Below, piece after piece: positions 24,163-35,332 of a stretch of 64,000 nucleotides of DNA. A program made the position numbers and the translations under genes. The first letter of the stretch is position 1; the number at the start of each line of letters is the position of its first letter. Below the pieces are notes generated by a model. It was not told the origin of the DNA, made no database searches, and worked only from the letters and a program-made list of their open reading frames with translations. The DNA comes from Botryotinia globosa (Eukaryota > Ascomycota > Leotiomycetes > Helotiales > Sclerotiniaceae): contig RCSZ01000013.1 in NCBI GenBank assembly GCA_014898425.1, forward strand, positions 1,729,501-1,793,500. Reading direction: 5' to 3'.

Positions 24163-24729
24163 CTAATAAGAATATCTTCTCTCCTTCTCCCTCTTCTCCG
24201 CCTCCACCTTCTCCTTCAACTCCTGTAACTCCTGGTTCATCTTCTCGATCTCCACTCGCATCCTCTCCACACCCTCCTCCTCGTCTCTGAGAGCTTGGAG
24301 TACCTGGTTTCGTCGTCTCTGGGCCTGGATCTCCTCGTTTCGGCGTATCTCAGATTCGATCGCGTCGATGGTCTGTCTCTGAGATTGAACCTCGTCGAGG
24401 CCTCTCTGAGTTTGAAACTCCTCGAGTCTTCCTCGTTGGTATTCGGCAGCGTCGATCATTCGTCTCTGTCTCTGAGCTTGAACTTCGATCTCCGCGTTTC
24501 GTCGTCTCCGGGAACGGACTGCCTCGAGCTCGGCGATGCGTAGTCTCTGCGATTCAACCTCGTCGATTCCTCTCTGAGTTCGAAACTCCTCGAGTCGTCG
24601 TCGTTGATATTCGATCGCGTTGATGTTGCGCTGATGGAGGCTGAGGCGGAGAGGTCTAGCTTCGACGTGGAAGGGAGAGGGAGGGGGGGTAGGGAGGGAA
24701 TTCGAGCGAATTCTCGGGGGAGGAAGCAT
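24163..24729 (-). CDS. Arg/Glu-rich coiled-coil protein with internal duplication
   Basis: A single open frame of 188 aa with ATG at 24727-24729. A Pro-rich head (SLPTPPPSPF) precedes an uninterrupted helix rich in Arg, Glu and Gln. Two related blocks occur: YQRRRLEEFRTQRGIDEVES and, about 55 residues later, YQRGRLEEFQTQRGLDEVQS, each followed by an RRRN..IQAQR-like segment. The end (VEIEKMNQELQELKEKVEAE) is a heptad coiled coil. No family is recognised. The overlapping sense-strand ORF (24295-24543) and other frames are shadows produced by the biased composition. Whether it is expressed is unknown. Confidence 0.5.
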   Translation of the reverse strand: MLPPPRIRSNSLPTPPPSPFHVEARPLRLSLHQRNINAIEYQRRRLEEFRTQRGIDEVESQRLRIAELEAVRSRRRRNAEIEVQAQRQRRMIDAAEYQRGRLEEFQTQRGLDEVQSQRQTIDAIESEIRRNEEIQAQRRRNQVLQALRDEEEGVERMRVEIEKMNQELQELKEKVEAEKREKERRYSY

Positions 24730-26431
24730 GGTTGCTCGGTTGCGGTTGGGTTGTTAGTTTGGGATTGGGATTTGCTACTTGACTTACTAATGCGTTTCTG
24801 GCTTGGATTTCGGATGTGAAGTCGAAGATAGAAAGTTGCTCGAGTGTATGTAAGTAAGTAGATAGCAAGTGCCTGGAGAAAAATGGGATAGATGGGATAA
24901 ACATTCAAATTTATAGTGTAGATTATCATGTTGTTTTGATACTGTGCTTTGGAGATAAAGCGCTTTCATTTTTTTTTCTTTTTTGTTGATCTTGTCCTAT
25001 TTTTTCCTGTTCTGTTCTTGTTTTTGTTTTTGTTTTTTGCTATTGCGGATTTTACAGTCATTTTTCGATAGTACACTTGTCTGTAGTAGACTTATTACTC
25101 TACTCTACTCTACTATGATTTATTTTATTTTATTTTCATTTGATATAATAATTCTTCATCACTAGATTCAAGATTACATTTTAAACTGTAAAGAGCTAGG
25201 TATATAGCTAGATACTACTAAATATCTATCTACTTGTTTATATAGAAACGATAGTGTTTTATAATCAAGTATGTATGTGATTTTACTCTGAAATATGTTG
25301 TTTGGATAACTGGATAGGTAGGTAGGTGGGTAGGTGGGTAGGTGGGTAATTATATATGTAATTATATTTGGAGGTTTTTTGTGGTTTGTTGGTGGGGATG
25401 AAGTGGTAGGGAGGAGGGGGGAGGAAGGAGGGAGGAGGGTTAGGTGAGATTGGATTGGATTGGATTACTAATACCAATAATTAAAGCAAATAAAACATTA
25501 TTCTGTTTTATTTGGTATTGTGGAATAAAGAAAAGAGAATAAAGAAATAAAATTAATTAGTAGATAAATAAAAAGAAAGGAGGGAAATAAGAAGCAAATC
25601 TTTCGTCTCTAAAGGAATAACAGCATGTTAGCTATTAATATTAGTACTTCCGTATCTCTTATTTGACTTGGATATTTAAATTTAGGTTTGGGGAATTGAA
25701 GATTGTCTAACTTATTAATAATTAAAAAGAACGAAATCAAATCGTGGGGAATATCATAAATGAACTATACATAAATTGAGTCTGACGGTTAATCGAGAAA
25801 ATACATCAAGGTTGATATTTTGCAGGAGAGCGAAATCCGCAGGATTATGGGATTTAATTATTCAATTTGTTGGATAGATGACGGAAAAAGTGGTGAACTT
25901 GAAGTGAGGATGGGAGCACTTTGGTGCGTCGAAACATCTTGTGTGATTTTTCGTGCGTCTGAAGTTTGATAAAAATCATTCAAGAATGGAATGTAAAATA
26001 GAAACTAGCCGGTCACCAAAAAGCCGAATTGCAAAACATGTTCTAAATAATACCAGGACAGCCGCGTAACTAACCCCCCTATTTGTTTGCTAGAAACGAC
26101 CCAAATCTTGAGACATATCTTTGTAGTATCTCAAGACCAATAATAATAAGATTCATGAAAATCAAATCAAACACTTCAGTTTCGGCCCCTGATATGGACC
26201 CCAAAGTAATACGCAGTAGATTAATCCGCCACCTCGGCATTTCGCTCCTTTTATTTCTTGATTCAATTTCCTTCATTCGTTCCAAAAGAAGTGTGTAGCA
26301 TTCAGCTGAATCGGGAGTGCTTTCCCAAGATATTCAGATAGGCTATAGTGCATGTGTGATTTTGTCACTCCCTTCTCTTCTTGCCGAACAATGATTTTTA
26401 CGGAAAGGTCGGCACCATGATCAAGAAATAA
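24730..26431. other. Gene-free AT-rich region
   Basis: No gene supported. It contains poly-T/TTTTG runs near 24970-25040, TTTTA units near 25120, and a TAGG/TGGG repeat at about 25313-25348. Confidence 0.55.
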
Positions 26432-29091
26432 TCAGAAGATTTCAGTTCGAATCTTGCTACTAACATGATAACCAACCTGAATTTGTTCCTCAAACCAGAA
26501 TTGTATGAATGCAGCCCATGTTCCGTTGATTAAGTCTTTTTCCATCCGAGTCAGTGGATAAAGAGTCGTGTCTCGCATTGGATCGAACGGCATCGTAGAA
26601 GGTTGATTCGGATCAGCTCCGGCTTCTAAAAGTACCCTTACAATCGTCACCCAGTCATCTTCGTCCTTTGAGTCGTCAAAGACCGAAATGGTGTTGCGAT
26701 GCAAAGCAATATGAGGGAGATAGCACCCATCGAGGTTGTTTACCAAAGCCAATTTCTCTTGGATTTTCTGTCGGATATATTCAGGAATACGACGCTGCAC
26801 GCACAAAGCCAGAATCCAGCCCTGTTCCCAGCGCATTTGGTTCCCAATCATCAATAATCTGATGAAATTATCGCTGGCGGACCGATCAGTTGCAATTCGA
26901 TTAACCTCTTCAATCAGTGCGAATACTGTTGCATTGCCGTGAATAGCTGCCTTTTTGATGTGATGTATAAAGGATAATATTTTTGATACTAGCGGGCTAT
27001 CAAAGTGACGGTTGTCTCAAGCTAAACCTCAGGCTGGTGGGAAGACTTTCAATTGCATGGTAAAAGAGCGACACAGTGACAGATGAGGATCAAATGGATA
27101 TTGTGTCCAATCCAGCCGAATCTTTTGCATAGCAGGCCACAGAAGAGATTCCTCCACTGTTCTGTGCAGAAAAGTAACATGACACTCAGAGGATGCTAGA
27201 TAATGGAAGTTCAGATCGAACTTCAGGAAGTCATGACAACGAGCTTTGACCCGTTTTCTTGTAATGTGTTCCTGTCTCTCGTAGTTATCAACTGACCATG
27301 GCTTTAATTTTGTGAGTAATGCATAATCAGTATCATTCTGTTCCTCATCTAAAAATACAAAGGTTATTACTGGCCAAATGCCTCTCACAATCAAGCGCAT
27401 TTGGACGATTTGTGATGTTTGGTGGCGATAACATTTCTCGATGGTATTTAGCATCCGATCAAAGACTTCGTCGAGACCAGGTGGAATATCTTCTAGTCTA
27501 GCTTCCAGTTCAGAAATCGTATCATGATGTGTCAACCCTTTCAGTATCTCCCTGACAGCGAGGACAACCCAGAGAAAGACACCTCTAGATTTGTTGGATA
27601 TTTTCTCGATAAGATTCCAATAACGCTTGTCCGTTTGTGTGATGCGGAAATCAGGATGGTGGGTAATCAAGTCATAAGTATAACGTTGAATGTCTGCTCG
27701 GGTGAAGTAATTTAAGTGCAGCGATTGGCCAGGGATTGGGTCGATGAGCGTCTCAATCTCTGTCCAAGGTCGACTCGAGACGATAGTTTTAGTATCTGCG
27801 GATGTTGCAAATGCCCTCAAAAGGCGTGCAGTTTCTGCTGGATCTCCCACGCACTCATCCACACCCTCAATGAAGAAAGCAAACCTGCCTGGCCAAAACT
27901 GTTTCTTGGTAAGTCTTTCGAATGCGTCAAGAAGCTCGTTCTGTGACCAAGAGCCATCCATATTGATACCCGAGTGGTGAGGCGATGCCCATCTTTCCGG
28001 AAATAGTTCTAGCAATATCGAAGGACAACTTCTCAAAATGTCGTAAAGTAGAGATTGTAAAGGCCTCGCTGAGATTTTTCTACTTCATTCCCAGCATACC
28101 AAAAGAAGTAATTGCCTATAACAAGAGGTTTTGTGCCAGCCCAATCCAGTAGCGCGGTTTTCGCAACATTATTAGCCACTAGGTACTTCATGAGGGTAGA
28201 TTCACCAGAGCCAGCGTTTCCATTGATCCAATATACATCACCGCCTTCACGGAGCCATTGCAAGAATCGCGTCGTTCGAGGGTCAAATATCCAGTCGATG
28301 GTGCCATTATGTGCTTCATCAACGTTGAAGATTCGTCGACCCATTCCTTCGTATTTGAATTTCTCAAGGAGTGCTCGCTCAGTGCCGTTTCCGATATGCT
28401 GAGATAGTTTGTTCCATAATACAGCCTTGGTCTGTTCATGGTTGCAATTATCTTGAGACAGAGTAGAGAAATCGGCTCTTAACCCTGAAAGATATCCCAT
28501 GATGTTTGATTCTGTGCGATCTTGGCTACGTTGTAATCCTATGAGCGCTATACTCATAGCAGAATGCTTATCACTAAAACGCAGTACATAGGTAGCTTTT
28601 ATTAAATTGCCCGACGTAAATCTATCTGAAACGTCGAACCCTACGCCAAAAGGGCTACAAGTCTAAGTACCATTGATTTCGAAAACCATCCAGCCGTTTC
28701 GAGATCTCGAAAATTTAGGCTTCCTTCCACAAGCTACGCATTGCTTGACAAGCACTTGACCACTGCGTATGTGCCTCTTTGATATTCAACCTATCAAGGT
28801 CATGCAAAAGCTTGTCTGATAGTTCCTTGCATTGTGAAGCAAGACCAATAAGCGCTAGCTCGTCCTTGGCCTAGTTATATATTCCTTGGCCAGAGCTCCG
28901 TAAATTAAAAGCATTACCAATAGAACTGAGATCTGAGATGATCGTTGAGAGCTCCAGATTGTTGGCCAAGGCTCCCTCGGAAGAGTGATGCAACTCAGTA
29001 GCATCGGAGATGACCTTTGAGCCATACCTAGGTAGTCCACAAACTGAACTACAGTCGCTGCGAGACTGAAGGCTGAGAGAAGATCAAACAT
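26432..29091 (-). pseudogene. Decayed NACHT NLR with ankyrin-like tail (STAND receptor pseudogene)
   Basis: Read on the minus strand, pieces of a fungal NLR follow in order. The N-terminal domain starts at 29091 (MFDLLSAFSLAATVVQFVDY), changes frame near 29030, continues with TELHHSSEGALANNLELS, and hits an in-frame TAG at 28871-28873 before AKDELALIGLASQCKELSDK. After more stops the linker resumes at 28557 (MSIALIGLQRSQ...), then NACHT: P-loop INGNAGSGESTLMKYL, in which the essential Lys is Glu (28201-28203). A one-base frameshift lies at a T run (28059-28061). NACHT continues with FAFFIEGVDEC (Walker B) and SSRPWTEIE. Two in-frame TGA codons (27029-27031 and 27017-27019) precede an ankyrin-like end (VRVLLEAGADPN). 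Intact relatives are STAND proteins in fungal self/non-self recognition; this copy cannot encode one chain. Confidence 0.8.
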
Positions 29092-29714
29092 TTTACAAGG
29101 GTAGTTACACTTCTGTTGAAGGAAAAGAATTGAGAATGGGAAGACGCATTTGAAGCCTGATTGATACTGTCTCGTCACGCAATAGTGTGGCGACAAAGCG
29201 AGCCGACCACTGCCTCAAAAATTACCTTAATGAATGTAACTTGCCGTAGTCTTCAGACCTTGGCAAATTATTTTTCTCGCCATCGAGATCATTTTGGGAA
29301 CTCTCATCCAAGTGAAATCGTTGTTGAATGTTGAATTTTACACATTGAATTGATCAAGGCAAAATCCAAACACGAGAGCGTACTCAAAAAAGAAGTCAAA
29401 TGGCACAGTTGCACAGCTTCTGATGAAATAGCAGGCTATGCCACATCCAGAGAGATAGTCACTTGACACCACATAGCAACTTTGGTTCGATAATGAGACT
29501 TCCAAGATATCTCATTGTCCGAAAACCGGTAGTGGTGGTAATCGGTGGTGGTTGTGATCGAAGAACTTCAGAGCAACAAAGGCCCGTGCATAAGCGGTAG
29601 CCTTGCAGCAAGGCTGAATATCCCACATTCCACGTGGACGGGAGGATCATCGGCATACAAAGATAATCTGTTGAGCAGAAGCTCCGTGAATATCAACGTT
29701 TACCAATATGAGTT
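29092..29714. other. Divergent intergenic
   Basis: Space between the NLR remnant and the CCDC90-like gene; no feature seen. An ATG at 29708, seven bases before the chosen start at 29715, opens a 21-codon overlapping upstream ORF that could lower translation. Confidence 0.45.
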
Positions 29715-31075
29715 ATGTCTACAACGCGCCTGACCTTTCTATATCCCACATTATTTCGAGGAATTCGAGCTAGCGAACCCATTGCGCCTAGAGTACGAAT
29801 ACAATCCAGACGAGCAAATCGAACACAACGACCAAGGCAATTTGGCACAACCCAGAACAGGAGGGATGTTTTTGTGCAGAGACATGGAAAAGCTGTAGAG
29901 CCTTTCTTGAAGGAGGGAGAGAATGAAAGCAATGTAAAAATATTTGCGTCGGAGAAGGAGGTTGAGGTCGAGGAAGAGGAGAGTCCGAATGATGCAAAAG
30001 TGGGAAAAGAGTCAGAGAAAGCAAACAGAGCTAAAAACTACGAAGGGAACGCAGAAAAGGGTCCCTCTTCTGCAGCGCCTCTATCGGAAGAGACGCAGGC
30101 CGCTTCAATTATAGCTGGTGATTCTGGAGCTACATCGAGATCTAAAATCCCTCAAGGACCGGAACCACTGACGCCCCGTCAACAAGCTGCTGCAAATACA
30201 AATAACATGGCGCCGCTGGAAACAGTATTACATATGCCACCACCTGAGTCCGCAGAAGCCCAAAACTCATCAAAACCACCGCATCTCCAAACTCCACCAT
30301 ATGTTCATCATTTCGATACATATGCTTTGGTACAGCAGGTTCAGGAAGGTGGCTTTACAAAGGATCAGAGTATTACTTCTATGAAGGCAGTGAGGGAACT
30401 ACTAGCCATTAACTTGGATGTTGCCAAAGATGGTCTTGTTAGCAAGAGCGATGTAGAAAACGTTAGCCACATCTTCACTGTTAGAATCTACTCTTGCATG
30501 ATTGCTAACACTCAGTCCCATAGGAAATCTATCTCTTCCGCGCAGCATGTTCCGAGTTGAAATCCGAAATTCAAAACAACCGCAAGGCGAGCGAAGAGAA
30601 GATGCGAAGAGAACGCACATTACTACAACATGAAGTTGATATCCTTAATCAAAAACTCACTCAAGAGTTACTCACACTCAAAGATGATCTCAAAGGGATG
30701 TTCGACGATCGTAAAATGACTGTGCGACAAGAACAGCGAACAATGGAAACCGGGGTACGTAGTTTATGCATTTTCCCCTCCATGAAATTTCTAACAGCAA
30801 TATAGATCCAAGAACTAAACTACAAAATAACCGTCATGCTCAATAGTGATGCCAAATCCGAAATAGAAGGTCTCCGATGGGTACTCACTCGAAGATCAGT
30901 GATGGGAATACTGTTCATGGCATTCATGGTGTTGACAAGTTTGAGATATGCAAGTTATAAAGCACATGAGCACGAGGAGAAAAGACAAAAGGAAGTAGAA
31001 ATTCATGCGAAACATGATGAACACATTCAGGATTTACCTTCGCAAGGAGCGGCGGAAATTTTAGCTGCCAATTAG
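29715..31075 (+). CDS. CCDC90/MCUR1-like (DUF1640) mitochondrial inner-membrane protein
   Basis: Three exons: 29715-30461, 30524-30754, 30806-31075; 415 aa with phase-0 joins. An Arg-rich presequence without acids (about residues 1-40) predicts mitochondrial import. A long acidic, Pro-rich linker follows. The family core starts HHFDTYALVQQVQEGGFTKD and runs through an extended coiled coil (SELKSEIQNNRKASEEKMRR, LQHEVDILNQKLTQELLTLK). A single membrane helix sits near the C terminus (SVMGILFMAFMVLTSLRY) with a charged tail. Relatives are yeast Fmp32 and animal MCUR1/CCDC90B, linked to cytochrome oxidase assembly, proline metabolism or calcium-uniporter regulation. The precise role here is inferred. 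The 110-residue linker between presequence and core is long. Confidence 0.9.
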
Positions 31076-31189
31076 CGAGCTTTGGTTGGATTGAGCGGAT
31101 TACAAGATACCTCATAACGTTGATGCGCTTTTCTAGACTTGATGAATACAATACCACATACCATTTTCTCGTTCTAATACATTACCACA

Positions 31190-31496
31190 TCATAATAGTC
31201 CAACCTTGACAGTCTCCGGGTTTGCAATCTGAAAAAAGAAAAAATATAAAAAAGTAACATGACCAAGTCCAGTCATCTCATCATAGGATGAGAAGCGTAC
31301 TTACAATGCGAGGTACTCCCTCGCATTTCGTATTCCAGTGAGTCTGGTCAGGTGCGAAGTCAGATAAATCGCAGTCAATATTGACAAAGTTGGAATTTAA
31401 TCCAGTGGCGTGGAACTTTGCAGCTCGATAGTTGTTTTTTGCCAACAGGCGCGGCCTGCTGGAAGAGGACATGTTGTTGGATTGTATACGGGACAT
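31190..31496 (-). CDS. Small 76-aa hypothetical protein, two exons
   Basis: On the minus strand, exon 1 is 31496-31305 and exon 2 is 31228-31190, joined in phase 0 over a 76-bp GTAAGT...TTTTTCAG intron. The product has a Ser-rich start then AKNNYRAAKFHATGLNSN and DCDLSDFAPDQTHWNTKC, ending IANPETVKVGLL. There is no signal peptide and no known domain. Strong splice signals and balanced composition support a real gene. An open stretch upstream (31794-31534) may be 5' UTR or a further exon: a GTAAGT lies at its end, but no acceptor keeps its frame. Confidence 0.55.
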
Positions 31497-32620
31497 TACG
31501 ATGCGCCGTGGTTGGATAGTTGAAACTGGTGTACTATTTTGTACAACCGTGGTTGAAAAGCCTGTCGATGATACTTACCTCTGGGTATTGCGTTTTCGAA
31601 TAGAGATTCGAATGTGTGTGAAATTGGCTTGTGCTGGTGTTGGATCGTGGTAGTGGCTGTTGTGTAGATTGTTGGTGAGAATAGCCCATCGTTAGATGGG
31701 ACACATGAGGTGGATTTTGCTGTGGACAGGTTAGTTGATATTTCGAAGTCGATTGCTGAGAAGTGGCGATGAGACGACTGGACCATGAGGACATGATTTT
31801 TGATGCGAGGAAGAGATATTTAAGATATATAAAGGTAAGAGGCTAAGCGGTGAGAGTGAAAGTGAAAGGGGGTGGGAATAAAGATGAAGGAAAGTTGTGT
31901 CCTTTTGTTGAGTTTCATTCTTCACATTCTCTTCCACAATCAAGCCTCAGTTTCAACTTCGGTAGGTCACATTGCTCCACTTCTCCTTGTATCTTGCCTT
32001 GATAGAATTATTTTCTTAGAGACAAAATGGGTATGGCCATTTTCATGGCGTTGTTTGATCTGGAATATGTGGTATGGCTATTATGACTGATCCCCATTTA
32101 TGGTTCAATACTATTTGGTGTACTCCATCACAAGTACATTATCCACAGTATCACATCACACACTCAACACTCCCGTTTCCCGTTCGAACTCCTCTCGCCA
32201 CCGGATTCAACCACCTTCATCGACTTCCCAGCACCAAATTCATTGGTATATTAGATCTTAAAATCTGTTGTTGACCATGAGAATTTTATGCCTCACCTCA
32301 TGGGTTATGGAATCTCTTCATATATTGCTCTCAACCATATATTACTCGTGCGTACGAACATTCTCATCGCAGCGCATTCAACAACGGACTGTGTAGTGTG
32401 GGATCTATCTCGACAGTGAGGTCAGCAGGGAACTATGATCAGTATTCCTCAAGTAAACTTGAAGTTCTCTCGGGAGGATGAAATGGTGATGGTATCACGC
32501 ACCTGAGAGTTGTTGTAGACTGAAGAACTTACCAGTCTGAGTAGTTTACAACAGGATTACTACTGAAATCTCATGAAACGAATTCATTGCCACTCTAGGC
32601 CTCTCCTAGTATGTATGCTT
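31497..32620. other. Upstream region of the small gene, and intergenic
   Basis: Contains the possible 5' UTR of the 76-aa gene. The rest, to 32620, is the 3' flank of the gag-like ORF; no other gene is seen. Confidence 0.45.
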
Positions 32621-33784
32621 TTATCTTCCACTTCGACTTGAATCACGAAAACGTTGCTCGAGTGTGTCAAAGGCTGAATTTGACATCTTCGAAGCCCCAG
32701 AGCTCGGCTCTGCCCGTCTCGGATATTGCAGTGGACGATTGTCAAAGTGAGTCGGCTCCGGGACTGGATAAGAGACGATCCTAGTAGCAGGAAGTGGCAT
32801 ATATGACCAGCGTGGTATCTGAGACTTGGAAGATTCAATTGTGATTTCTCGATAGGATATTTTTGATTGCTGATAAACTGGTCTCGATTCTGGAGAACGA
32901 AATGCAGAGTCTGGTGGGTCTGTTTGTGGATGTTGACGAGATTCTGGATTCTGGGCGTTCCGGTAATGGTTAGTATTTCCGTTGCTTTGGTAGGGAGAAG
33001 GGTTTCTAGTGTAACTGTCTCTTGAGCGATCTTTGCCGTCGTAGGTACGGGCCATTGGTTGTTGGTCATGGTTTGTTTTGTTCTTTAAGATGCCCTTTAG
33101 AGGCGTCGGCATCTTCATCCGATCATTATGGTACTTCTCGGACGCTGGCGGCACTCGATTTATAGGTGAAGAGCTACGGTGAGGCTCGTTCTGATATTCT
33201 GGTGATCTCGATGCAACTTTGGGTCTATTGTGAAACTGGTACTCGTTGATGACTTTTGGTTCCACCGTTCCCTGCCGCGTTTCGCGTCTGGTGTTCCGAT
33301 CATCATGGTAACTAAATCCGCGATGTCCTTCAGAAGCTCGATATGTTTCTGTCCCCTGGTTCCGACCTCGGGGTCCTCCTCCAATGAATAGCTCTCCCAG
33401 TTTTAATGCCGTGGCATCTGAATCTGCTTTCACTTCAAGGCTATACGAGCGGCGCCGGGTAACTATACGGGCAACCGGAGTACTGGTGACATCCCCAGGA
33501 AATCGTTTGATAAGCTCACGCTCCAACCATTCTGTCTCTGAAGCATTTGCGATGTCGTAATTATCCAAGATTTTCTTAATTGCGGGGACTGAATCACACC
33601 AGTTCGCTGCAGTTCCACCCAATAGAACATCTATTGCCCATAAATAGACTTTAATCGGAATGGTACCACAGTTGCTAGAAGCGATGTCTAGCTTAATTCT
33701 CTCGAGCCATCTTGAAGCTGATTGGCCTTCACCGTAAAATTTTCTTGCCTGTTCAAATTTAGGCAAATTATATGAGAAACTCAT
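32621..33784 (-). CDS. Gag-like-domain hypothetical protein
   Basis: A single exon of 387 aa, with ATG at 33782-33784. The N-terminal ~110 residues (FEQARKFYGEGQSASRWLER, WAIDVLLGGTAANWCDS, LERELIKRFPG) resemble the capsid-like region of fungal Ty3-type gag genes: an enriched W..R start, AxxxLxGxAxxW, and a closing KRFPG. This is a remembered pattern, not an alignment. The remaining ~270 residues are disordered, rich in Arg, Ser, Pro and Asn. No zinc knuckle, protease, reverse transcriptase or LTR is seen nearby, and the frame is intact. It may be a domesticated gag-derived gene or a lineage-specific gene. Confidence 0.6.
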   Translation of the reverse strand: MSFSYNLPKFEQARKFYGEGQSASRWLERIKLDIASSNCGTIPIKVYLWAIDVLLGGTAANWCDSVPAIKKILDNYDIANASETEWLERELIKRFPGDVTSTPVARIVTRRRSYSLEVKADSDATALKLGELFIGGGPRGRNQGTETYRASEGHRGFSYHDDRNTRRETRQGTVEPKVINEYQFHNRPKVASRSPEYQNEPHRSSSPINRVPPASEKYHNDRMKMPTPLKGILKNKTNHDQQPMARTYDGKDRSRDSYTRNPSPYQSNGNTNHYRNAQNPESRQHPQTDPPDSAFRSPESRPVYQQSKISYREITIESSKSQIPRWSYMPLPATRIVSYPVPEPTHFDNRPLQYPRRAEPSSGASKMSNSAFDTLEQRFRDSSRSGR

Positions 33785-35332
33785 AGCTGAAGGGAATATG
33801 CTGAAGTGCGAAGAGATTCCAAAACTACTTCAGTAGAATGATTCGGTTTAGTCGGGAAGAAGAAAAAGTATTAGTTTGATTTTGAGCATATGAGGTTGAT
33901 GTACAAAGCCTTAAGCTGTTGTTTGAATTGACTGTGACACGAAAAATCATATCGTCAGCGTTTTCCTATGATATTGAGCCTTTGAAAAGGCGTCGCCGAG
34001 TAGAGGAAAGTTTCTTTCTTGGTTTGGGTCATCACAATCGTGTCAGAATTTCAAACACGATCTTAGCGCCTTTCAAAGAAAGGTAACATTAATTAAAGCC
34101 TTGTTTATTTTCGGATGACCAATCGGTTGATTCGACCTGCTAATAAGTATTGAAGGTAGAAACGTCGCAATTGACATTCCTCCTTCGCGTGTTGTTCTTT
34201 TGTGTGGTCTCTATGACAGGAAAAGAGTGCATATCCGTTATTACTTCTAGGCGCTCGACTTCGAGAAATAACTAACTCACTAATGGTAATTTTCAGTGCC
34301 AAATACTATAACCTTAATTCTGATAAATAACGGAATCTGGCGATGAACTGAGTTCAAAAACCTTAAATGATAGGTAACCCATTTCAATTGCTTCAAGAAG
34401 AATGAAATATTGGAGAAACCAATTTATGAGATAGATTTCATTGGTCCTTGAGCATAAGCGAGTGTGACCCAAGGAAGCGCTCACGATGCAAGCCAGAACG
34501 AGCCAACCAGAGTGGACGTGTGAGCTAATTGCATGGGGCATGAACCGACACATGAAGAAAGAAACGTCGGTGAAACGGTCACTTGATGCAAAAAGCTGTT
34601 CCTAAAGACGAGCTCCAGTTTCCCCAGGTATTATACGAAAAGTAAAAGTGTACATGAGTATAGAAGCAAGGACAAGGGACTGAGATCTAGATGTTGGAAT
34701 ATCACGTGACTGCGCAGAAACTCGAGCCAAGGCACTAGGCTCGATGGAGTACTTTGTATTCCAAACAAGCAAACGCAAGATGCGGCTGACGTGCATTCTC
34801 GTGTTAGACATCTGGACCTCAGAATTCAGAATTCTAGTATATTATTCCGTATGTTCGTCGGTGTTCAAAATCAATTAGGAAAAACATTGTCTCTGCTGAC
34901 GCTAGCCCGTTGCAACACGAGTAGACTTCTATACCAATTGAATGCGGACTTTGAGCTTGTCTTGTCTTGAAGATCACAGAAAGGCGAAATCTTTGGAATC
35001 AATTGTGGCGTATTAGACGTATGAGCTCCAAATATGGCAGATGAATCCCAAGATGCATCCTTCACATCATTTTGGCACCGATCTGTTGATAAGATCTCAT
35101 CCCAGAAGGTTAAATTTATGCCAAATATCACGAGACTTAAGACTTGTGAGTTGACCTGGCATTCTTTCTATTCTATAAGCTTCCTTCTCCCTCTCATATA
35201 TATCTACGTCCAAACCTTAAGTTGCCCGTCAAAAATCAGGTTGGAAATTCGAGCTTAATACAACTACTCACCCAGCATGAGCTATTCGGAATCGACCCCC
35301 TCATCACTATCATTTTACGAAACTAACTTGAG
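33785..35332. other. Divergent intergenic between the gag-like gene and the bZIP gene
   Basis: No gene supported; small ORFs on both strands show no family features or splice support. No tandem arrays stand out. Confidence 0.5.
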
